A stretch of 11,653 nt of DNA. Source: CAWBXL01 sp963837365 (GTDB lineage Bacteria > Acidobacteriota > Terriglobia > Terriglobales > Acidobacteriaceae). The stretch covers positions 1 to 11,653 of the forward strand of contig CAWIMW010000013.1 in the NCBI GenBank assembly GCA_963837365.1, written 5' to 3'. Below, one piece after another: positions 6,450 through 11,653 of the stretch (position 1 is its first letter; each line of letters starts with the position of its first letter). A program made the position numbers and the translations under genes. Under the pieces are notes generated by a model, which saw only the letters and a program-made list of their open reading frames with translations, did no database searches and was not told the DNA's origin.

Positions 6450-7598
6450 TTAGGCGCGTAGCACAATCATGGTGGCGTCATCCTGGAACTTACCGCCACA
6501 GTGGCTGGAGACTGCGTTCAATAGTTTGTTCTGCAAATCGGTTGCGCTGCCGTGAGTAGACTTACGCGTAAAATCCAGGAGTCTCGACTCTCCGAACAGT
6601 TCCCCGTTTTCGTCGCAAGCCTCCACTACTCCATCGGTAAAAAGAACCAGAGTGTCTCCGGAATGCAGGAGCAAGTCCTTCTCTCCGTAATGCCAGTTGG
6701 GAAATCGGCCCAGAATTGCGCCGGAGCTTTTCAGTTCTGTTGCTCTGCCATCGGGAAGAACCAGTAGGGGAGGGTTGTGGCCGGCATTGCAGTAGGTCAA
6801 CCGATTGCTGCGACTTTCCAGCACACCATAGAAAAGCGAAATGAATTTGTTCTCCGGCATGATTTCACAAAGAATGCGATTCAGGCGACTGCACAGCTCA
6901 CACGGCCCAATATCAGTGCGGATGAGCGGCTTCAGCGATGCCTGTAGGTTGGACATCAGCAAGGCCCCCGGCAGCCCCTTCCCTGCAACGTCGGCGATAC
7001 AAAATGCTGTCTGCGTATCACTGAGCTTCACTACGTTGTAGTAATCGCCGCCCACGAAATGCACGGATTTCGTAATCGCGGAAATATCGTATCCCCAGAT
7101 TTGTGGAATCGAACTCGGCAGAAGATTCCTTTGGATCTCACTGGCCTCTGACGATTCTTCTTCCTGCCGTCGCTGGAAACTTCGCAAGACACGGCAATGC
7201 TCCACTTGCTCCCGAACTTTCTCCAGGAGTTGGCGGTTGTTCCACGGCTTCTGCACAAAATCGGACGCACCGCGCCGCATGGCCTCAACCGCCAGATCCA
7301 CATTTCCCCAGGCTGTCATCACCACCAGCGGGATGGTTTGATCAATTGCTCGGATCTGTGACACCAGCGCCAAACCTTCGGCGCCGCCTGTAGTGTCGCG
7401 GGTGTAATTGAGGTCCAGCAAAACCGTGTCGAAGTTCCCTTTCTGCAAGCAATCTAAGACCTCTGCCGGACTGGAAACCAGCTTCGTATGATAGCCATGC
7501 CCATCGAGCAGCATCTCCAGCGCAGTGAGGATGTGCGGTTGATCATCCGCCACAAGCAATCGGGCCAGGGATGGTTCAGTTGCCCTAACGGCCGACAT
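6450..7598 (-). CDS. Response regulator with PP2C-type (SpoIIE/RsbU) serine phosphatase output domain
   Basis: From ATG 7598 the protein has 382 residues. Residues about 12-135 are a receiver domain: acidic pair D18-D19, phosphoacceptor D62 ('VLLDLNY'), T95 ('VVMTAWG') and K117 ('VQKPW'). A charged helical linker (about 125-155) leads to the RsbU-type entry motif 'IQRNLLPSSIP' and a PP2C phosphatase domain with 'GGDYYN' (D185), 'IADVAGKG' (D203), 'YCNAGHNPPLL' (about 269-279), 'LFTDGVVEA' (D322) and 'QDDATMIVL' (D373, D374). All metal-binding aspartates are present. Such proteins dephosphorylate an anti-sigma-factor antagonist (STAS protein) when the receiver is phosphorylated, acting in partner switching. 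No kinase, STAS or anti-sigma gene is nearby. GGAG 9 bases upstream supports ATG 7598; the frame also extends to a TTG at 7625 without a good ribosome site. Confidence 0.93.
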   Translation of the reverse strand: MSAVRATEPSLARLLVADDQPHILTALEMLLDGHGYHTKLVSSPAEVLDCLQKGNFDTVLLDLNYTRDTTGGAEGLALVSQIRAIDQTIPLVVMTAWGNVDLAVEAMRRGASDFVQKPWNNRQLLEKVREQVEHCRVLRSFQRRQEEESSEASEIQRNLLPSSIPQIWGYDISAITKSVHFVGGDYYNVVKLSDTQTAFCIADVAGKGLPGALLMSNLQASLKPLIRTDIGPCELCSRLNRILCEIMPENKFISLFYGVLESRSNRLTYCNAGHNPPLLVLPDGRATELKSSGAILGRFPNWHYGEKDLLLHSGDTLVLFTDGVVEACDENGELFGESRLLDFTRKSTHGSATDLQNKLLNAVSSHCGGKFQDDATMIVLRA

Positions 7599-7733
7599 GG
7601 TGAGAGTCTCCACGGACTCAGTCAAAGCAAACTGGAGACCATCGGCAAAACAAATCTAAGTTATTGATTCGGCAATGAGTGTGCCCCTTACCCATGCTCG
7701 GCCGGAAAATTTACTGTTCATTTGCATGAGGGC

Positions 7734-7751
7734 CTGTCCAAAATCGGACAG
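7734..7751. promoter_or_regulatory. Perfect dyad CTGTCC-N6-GGACAG, candidate operator
   Basis: Two perfect 6-base arms, 7734-7739 and 7746-7751, flank AAAATC in the divergent region between the response regulator and the permease gene, 115 bases before the permease start. The size fits a dimeric regulator site. Which gene it serves and which protein binds it are not shown. Confidence 0.5.
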
Positions 7752-7851
7752 CTATTAGGCCGTGAGGTACACTCGCGTTTTTATTTGCATTTGTCGGGTC
7801 GCCGCCAGTTACGATCAATGGCATCAAGTGGCGGGTGTTAACAAATATCTC

Positions 7852-7856
7852 AGGAG
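7852..7856 (+). promoter_or_regulatory. Shine-Dalgarno sequence deciding the permease start
   Basis: AGGAG lies 10 bases before ATG 7867. It supports this start over a GTG at 7762, whose extra 35 residues have no family character. Confidence 0.7.
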
Positions 7857-7866
7857 ATTTCTTCCC

Positions 7867-10308
7867 ATGACTGCAATCGGTTTCTTGGAAAACATTGGGC
7901 AGGACGCGAAATATGCGCTGCGCGCTATGCGGAAAAATCCTGGGTTCACGACAGCCATCGTACTCACGATAGCTCTGGGTATCGGGGTAAATACCGCCAT
8001 GTTTTCCGTGATCCATGCAGTTTTGCTCAAACCACTCGCTTATCGTGAACCGAACCGTGTGGTGATGCTCACAGGCGGAGCCACACCGACCCGCTATGAC
8101 GAAATGAAGGCGGCCAGCCAGTCCTACACCGAACTGGGAGCGCACTCGATCTCCACGGAAGAGATGGCCTTGTCTGGCATCACTCCGGAAGTTTTGAATG
8201 GCGCACGAGTTTCCGCAAATTTTCTGCACATCTTGGGAATATCACCGCTGAAGGGCCGAGGCTTTCTACAAGAGGAGGATGTTCCTGGCGCTTCACCGGT
8301 AGCCATGATCAGCGCCGAATTGTGGCAGCGGCGCTTCGCTGGAGACCCACAGATTGTCGGCAAGACCATGATGCTGGCGGGCGAATCTTGCACCATTGTC
8401 GGCGTGCTACCTCCTGGTTTCCAATTTCCGTTTTCTGGTGTCGATGTTTGGATGACAAAACCATCTGAACGTGCGGGAATGTCGGCGCAGTCAAGGCCAA
8501 TCAGTCCGATCCTGAATATTTTTGGACGCCTGAAGCCACAGGTCACACTTCAACAGGCTAACGCCGAACTGACTGCGTTGACCCGGGCCTACGCCACCGC
8601 GCATCCCGCCATGCTCGACGCCAAGCATGATCCTCCAGACACATTGCGTCCCTTGAGAGACGCCCTGGTCTCTGACATTCGTCCCAAACTGTGGATGCTG
8701 TTCGGGGCGGTGGGCTTTGTGCTGCTCATCGTGTGTGCGAATGTCGCCAGCCTGTTGCTGGCGCGCGCCACTTCGCGCTCACACGAGTTTGCCGTGCGTG
8801 CGGCGATCGGAGCTGGACGCAGACATGTCATCCGACAACTACTCGTTGAGAGCATTTTGCATGCATTTCTTGGCGGAATGTTGGGCGTGCTACTGGCTTT
8901 TATAAGTTTGAACAGTATAAGAAGCCTAACTTTCATTGATTTGCCGCGCGCGGGAGAAATCCGTATGGACGGCATGGTCCTCGGATTTGCAGCAGCGATT
9001 TCACTGGTCACAGGCTTGCTATTTGGGCTGGCTCCTTCTCTAGTGGCGTCGCGACCGGATCTAGCCAATGTATTAAGAGGGAATGGCGAGACGGTGAGCG
9101 GACGCGGATCGAAGTGGAAACTGCACTTCGGCCCACGCGGGTTGCTGGTGGTTGGGCAAGTGGCGCTATCGGTCATCCTGCTGATCGGCGCGACCCTGCT
9201 CATCAAGAGCCTGGCCCGTGTGTACCGTGTCGATCCGGGTTTCCGAAGTCCCAACCTGCTCACGATGAATATTTCGCTCCCGTCCGCCCGCTATGACACC
9301 GACCAGAAGAAAGCCAGGTTCTACGAAGAACTAGTGCAGCGCACGGAGGCACTACCTGGAGTCCGAAGTGCAGGTGTAACACTGACACTTCCGATGGTAG
9401 ATGCCTGGATGGGCTCTCCCGTGCAGTTGGCGAGCAGCGCGCCGCTCAAACTAAACGAGCGCCCCATCACCATGATTCAGGCCATTACGCCAGACTATTT
9501 CCGCACCCTGCAAATTCCGCTGAGGCGTGGCAGGACTTTCACCGCGCACGACAACCAGCAGTCATCCCTGGTGGCTGTAGTCAATGAAACCCTGGCGCGC
9601 CGCTTTTGGCCGCAGTATCCAGATGGGCCGGATCCCATCGGCCAACGCCTCCTGGTTGGAATTAATCCGAATCCGGTAGAGATCGTTGGCATAGCCGCCA
9701 ACATTCGTTATTCCGGCAGAGATGAGAATCCAATGCCAGCAACCTACTTACCCCGCGCCCAAAAGCCCCTTCCGTCAGCCATGCTGGCGGTGCGGACCGA
9801 CGGCGATCCGCTGTCATTCGCCAATGCGGTTCGCGCACAAGTATTGGCGATTGATCCCGACCAACCGGTTTCAGCGGTATCCACGATGGAGGAGTTGGAG
9901 GAAGTTATGGAAGGACAGCTCCGGCTCATAATGAAGTTACTGGGAGTTTTCGCCGGCGCTGCGACATTGCTGACCGTGATTGGTCTCTACGGAGTTATTT
10001 CCTATTCGGTCGTGCAGCGGACAAAGGAAATAGGAATTCGCACTGCTTTGGGCGCACAACGGGGCCATGTTGTAACCCTGGTGGTAAGGCAAGGAATGTG
10101 GCTGGCGCTGAGTGGCGTAGTGGTTGGAGTATGCGGCGGATTGGTGGTGACTCGAATGATGGGCGATTTATTATTCCAGGTCAGCGCCACCGATCCGGCA
10201 ACGTTCATCGCTGTATCCCTACTGTTTGTCATGGTGGCGCTGGTCGCGAGTTATATTCCAGCGCGGCGGGCGGCGGGGATCGATCCGTTGGTTACGCTGC
10301 GAATCTGA
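7867..10308 (+). CDS. MacB/FtsX-family ABC transporter permease (acidobacterial duplicated orphan permease type)
   Basis: From ATG 7867 the protein has 813 residues. It begins with a cytoplasmic lead 'DAKYALRAMRKNPGFT' and first membrane segment (about 28-52, 'LGIGVNTAMFSVIHAVLLKP'). A MacB-type periplasmic domain (about 55-270) follows, then an FtsX permease domain (about 274-345 with 'RAAIGAGRRHVIRQLLVES') and a membrane segment near 370-392. The layout then repeats: membrane segment 424-448, second periplasmic domain about 450-680, and C-terminal FtsX domain (685-813, 'EIGIRTALGAQRGHVV', ending 'PARRAAGIDPLVTLRI'). This doubled MacB-PCD/FtsX plan of about 800 residues is characteristic of the permeases greatly expanded in acidobacteria. 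No ATPase gene is adjacent, hence 'orphan'. MacB relatives export peptides, antibiotics or lipoproteins; the substrate here is unknown. It stands alone, convergent with the PIN gene 12 bases downstream. Confidence 0.93.
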   Translation: MTAIGFLENIGQDAKYALRAMRKNPGFTTAIVLTIALGIGVNTAMFSVIHAVLLKPLAYREPNRVVMLTGGATPTRYDEMKAASQSYTELGAHSISTEEMALSGITPEVLNGARVSANFLHILGISPLKGRGFLQEEDVPGASPVAMISAELWQRRFAGDPQIVGKTMMLAGESCTIVGVLPPGFQFPFSGVDVWMTKPSERAGMSAQSRPISPILNIFGRLKPQVTLQQANAELTALTRAYATAHPAMLDAKHDPPDTLRPLRDALVSDIRPKLWMLFGAVGFVLLIVCANVASLLLARATSRSHEFAVRAAIGAGRRHVIRQLLVESILHAFLGGMLGVLLAFISLNSIRSLTFIDLPRAGEIRMDGMVLGFAAAISLVTGLLFGLAPSLVASRPDLANVLRGNGETVSGRGSKWKLHFGPRGLLVVGQVALSVILLIGATLLIKSLARVYRVDPGFRSPNLLTMNISLPSARYDTDQKKARFYEELVQRTEALPGVRSAGVTLTLPMVDAWMGSPVQLASSAPLKLNERPITMIQAITPDYFRTLQIPLRRGRTFTAHDNQQSSLVAVVNETLARRFWPQYPDGPDPIGQRLLVGINPNPVEIVGIAANIRYSGRDENPMPATYLPRAQKPLPSAMLAVRTDGDPLSFANAVRAQVLAIDPDQPVSAVSTMEELEEVMEGQLRLIMKLLGVFAGAATLLTVIGLYGVISYSVVQRTKEIGIRTALGAQRGHVVTLVVRQGMWLALSGVVVGVCGGLVVTRMMGDLLFQVSATDPATFIAVSLLFVMVALVASYIPARRAAGIDPLVTLRI

Positions 10309-10320
10309 ATCAAGGAGCGA

Positions 10321-10746
10321 TTAGAAGAACTGTGTATCCAACGAGGCGATAAACTGAATCCCCGGCACAAACTTGCCGACCAGATTTTTGTCGTTGGTCA
10401 GGAATAGATCGGTATTCGCGGAAGCCGCACAGGCAAGATGAATGGCATCGGGGGAGGCTATGTTCGTGCTGCCCCGAATCCGTGCATAGTGGTCCGCTGT
10501 TTCAACGGTAAAGGGCACAACTTCCGACAGGAGGCTTAACAAAGCCGCACGTACCTCGTCTGCCCTTGACGCTGAACCCTTGCGGTATGCGCCCGCAAGC
10601 ACCTCACCCAGCGTGACAGCGCTGGTGATGAGTTCGTCCTTGCGCTGTTGCATGCGGGTGTGGATGGAGGCAACCCGCTTGGCGAAAAGCGGGTTGTCAT
10701 CCAGCCAGTAAATAAACAGCATGGAATCCCAGTAAATGCGGCTCAT
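10321..10746 (-). CDS. PIN-domain ribonuclease, VapC-like toxin
   Basis: The 141-residue protein is a PIN domain of usual VapC length. It starts 'MSRIYWDSMLFIYWLDDNP' and carries the four acidic active-site residues in order: D7, E48 ('TLGEVLAG'), D100 ('ASPDAIHLA') and D119 ('FLTNDKNL'). PIN toxins of this kind are Mg-dependent RNases that cut tRNA or rRNA. The ATG overlaps the stop of the upstream gene by four bases (ATGA, 10743-10746), so the two are translationally coupled, the classic order antitoxin then toxin. The stop lies 12 bases from the end of the convergent permease gene. The active site looks intact. The RNA target is not predictable. A housekeeping PIN nuclease is the alternative, made less likely by the tight coupling. 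Confidence 0.88.
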   Translation of the reverse strand: MSRIYWDSMLFIYWLDDNPLFAKRVASIHTRMQQRKDELITSAVTLGEVLAGAYRKGSASRADEVRAALLSLLSEVVPFTVETADHYARIRGSTNIASPDAIHLACAASANTDLFLTNDKNLVGKFVPGIQFIASLDTQFF

Positions 10747-11141
10747 TTGCGCTCGTCGGCATCCCGGAACGAGGCCCGCTCAGCACGCAAGTAGGCTTCG
10801 CCTCCGCCATATTCGGCAAAAACATCTTTCAATGCCCCACGGAGACGCTCCCATGCATCCTGCCGGTCAGACTGTGGTTTGTCGAGAAACTCGTAGGTGT
10901 AGACCACAGTTGTGCTCTGGCCGGACTCAGGTCCGGCTTTTGAAATCAAGCGCAATGCATTCTTTTCGAGAAACTCCTTGGTCTTTAGTGCACTACAAAC
11001 CGCAGGTGTGCGCCGGGCAATCAGTTTCATATCCCGTACGACATCCCCGGTTCTGATGGAGAACCGGTTTTCACGCTGCCCCCGTGCGGGAACCACATAT
11101 TTATCCCTGACATAGCTACGAATTTTGTCGGCTTGCTTCAT
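10743..11141 (-). CDS. Putative DNA-binding protein coupled to a PIN toxin (candidate antitoxin)
   Basis: From ATG 11141 the protein has 132 residues; a TTG at 11153 would add four. Residues 1-26 are basic and helical ('KIRSYVRDKYVVPARGQREN'). Residues 27-86 read as a small helix-turn-strand unit: 'FSIRTGDVVRDMKL', 'TPAVCSALKTKEFLEKNALR', then 'TTVVYTYEFL', which could be a winged helix. Residues 87-132 are charged and helical ('WERLRGALKDVFAEY'), a plausible toxin-binding tail. It is not recognisable as AbrB, ribbon-helix-helix, Phd/YefM or other usual VapB antitoxin, and it is long for one. The evidence for an antitoxin role is context: ATGA overlap with the PIN gene and an inverted-repeat array directly upstream. 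No convincing ribosome site precedes ATG 11141. A small regulator unrelated to toxin control is possible. Confidence 0.75.
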   Translation of the reverse strand: MKQADKIRSYVRDKYVVPARGQRENRFSIRTGDVVRDMKLIARRTPAVCSALKTKEFLEKNALRLISKAGPESGQSTTVVYTYEFLDKPQSDRQDAWERLRGALKDVFAEYGGGEAYLRAERASFRDADERK

Positions 11142-11152
11142 ATTTGGCACCA

Positions 11153-11195
11153 ATAGAATAATAAGAATACTATAGAATTCTATTTCGTTCTATAG
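11153..11195. promoter_or_regulatory. AT-rich array of ATAGAA half-sites, candidate operator/promoter of the PIN operon
   Basis: Upstream of the candidate antitoxin are ATAGAA (11153-11158), ATAGAA (11172-11177), TTCTAT (11178-11183) and TTCTAT (11188-11193). The middle two form a perfect 12-base palindrome (ATAGAATTCTAT), and CTATAGAA (11170-11177) with TTCTATAG (11188-11195) form an 8-base inverted repeat. The base composition is far more AT-rich than the surroundings. This fits an autoregulated toxin-antitoxin promoter read leftward. Confidence 0.6.
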
Positions 11196-11229
11196 CGAAT
11201 CTCAGGATTGAGCAACATCATCCAATGAT

Positions 11230-11258
11230 TTGACTTCTGGATTAACTGTTCCTAGTCT
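11230..11258 (+). promoter_or_regulatory. Candidate sigma-70 promoter for ssrA
   Basis: TTGACT (11230-11235) and TAGTCT (11253-11258) are 17 bases apart. Transcription would start near 11265, leaving a leader of about 25 bases before the mature tmRNA end, to be removed by RNase P. The -35 is good and the -10 is weak. Confidence 0.45.
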
Positions 11259-11290
11259 GGAAGCAGTTCTTTGCATGGTCCATCCCAAAT

Positions 11291-11653
11291 GGGGGCGTCA
11301 CGGCTTCGACGGAGATGCTTGCGGCCAAGAGGCATGCCGGGGTGCACACACCCGTAATCGTGAGCAAAATGATAATTGCCAATCAACAAATGGCATACGC
11401 AGCTTAATTAATTAAGCAGCCGCTCTCCACCGCTTCGCCCTTGGGCGGTGAGCGAGCGTCACACAGAGGGCTGCTCTTCTCTTCTACGTCTGGGGAGAGA
11501 GGTTAAGATTTCAGGCTAGCGGCACCCGTTTCTTGTCCGTTCTGAGCGGAGGCCGCGAACGTCCCAGGGTAATGCCTGGGGCATGAACGCGAATAAGCAT
11601 GTAGTCTCTTGACCAGTAACATTTTCGGACGCGGGTTCGACTCCCGCCGCCTC
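11291..11653 (+). ncRNA. ssrA: tmRNA (ssrA), 3' end cut by the window
   Basis: tmRNA with SmpB rescues ribosomes stalled on broken mRNA, acting first as an alanyl-tRNA and then as a short message. The 5' end GGGGGCG followed by CACGGCTTCGACGGAG is the conserved tRNA-like start. The T arm is GCGGG-TTCGACT-CCCGC (11631-11647). Acceptor bases CGCCTC (11648-11653) pair with the 5' end with one G-U; the window stops one base short of a full 7-pair stem and before CCA. Between them lie a first pseudoknot region (GGGTGCACACACCC, about 11340-11353), the tag frame, a GC hairpin (CACCGC to GCGGTG) and a CCCAGG-N6-CCTGGG hairpin near 11564-11581, matching the usual pseudoknot chain. It is a one-piece tmRNA of usual length, divergent from the PIN operon. 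Confidence 0.96.
11378..11407 (+). other. tmRNA tag reading frame, encoding ANQQMAYAA
   Basis: By position relative to the pseudoknot and by the ATAATT before it (compare ATAGTC in E. coli), the resume codon is GCC at 11378. The frame reads A-N-Q-Q-M-A-Y-A-A and stops at TAA (11405-11407), followed by further stops. The hydrophobic C-terminus ending in AA fits a degradation tag for ClpXP-type proteases. Confidence 0.8.

Noticed and set aside
7626..7866. Sigma-54 promoter before the permease gene
   Set aside because: No GG/GC pair with the required 10-base spacing was found near the TTTGCA boxes.
8589..9263. Minus-strand 224-codon open frame
   Set aside because: It lies wholly inside the permease gene, is rich in Ser, Arg and Pro as expected of a shadow frame, and has no ribosome site.
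10309..10320. Bidirectional terminator between permease and PIN gene
   Set aside because: The 12-base gap has no stem-loop.

Overview
The window looks like chromosomal DNA of an acidobacterium (Acidobacteriota, probably Terriglobia), read from gene content rather than a search. The signs are a MacB/FtsX-type permease of the acidobacterial 'duplicated orphan permease' kind, a BshC bacillithiol enzyme, a tmRNA whose tag ends in AYAA, dispersed palindromic repeats, and a moderately GC-rich base composition.

Layout: (1) The left edge carries the N-terminal 142 codons of a RimJ/RimL-type GNAT acetyltransferase on the minus strand, cut by the window edge. (2) Divergent from it is a plus-strand series: bshC, a small membrane protein, a small CPCC zinc-ribbon protein, a short glycerophosphodiester phosphodiesterase, mazG, and an enolase-superfamily enzyme of the o-succinylbenzoate synthase / N-acylamino acid racemase type, closed by a hairpin terminator. 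The two gaps around mazG contain dispersed palindromic repeats. (3) On the minus strand is a response regulator with a C-terminal PP2C/SpoIIE phosphatase. Divergent from it is a large ABC-type permease with no ATPase gene beside it; a CTGTCC-N6-GGACAG dyad lies in the shared upstream region. (4) Converging on the permease is a two-gene minus-strand unit: an unrecognised DNA-binding-like protein and a PIN-domain protein, overlapping by ATGA and preceded by an AT-rich array of ATAGAA half-sites. This has the layout of a toxin-antitoxin locus with an unusual antitoxin. (5) The right end is the tmRNA gene ssrA, complete except for the last base or bases of the acceptor stem.

Most of the window is housekeeping: thiol metabolism, nucleotide sanitation, lipid turnover, menaquinone or amino-acid chemistry, stress signalling and ribosome rescue. 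The least explained parts are the putative toxin-antitoxin unit with its operator array and the dyad before the permease. No CRISPR array, insertion sequence, prophage or clear new defence system was seen.
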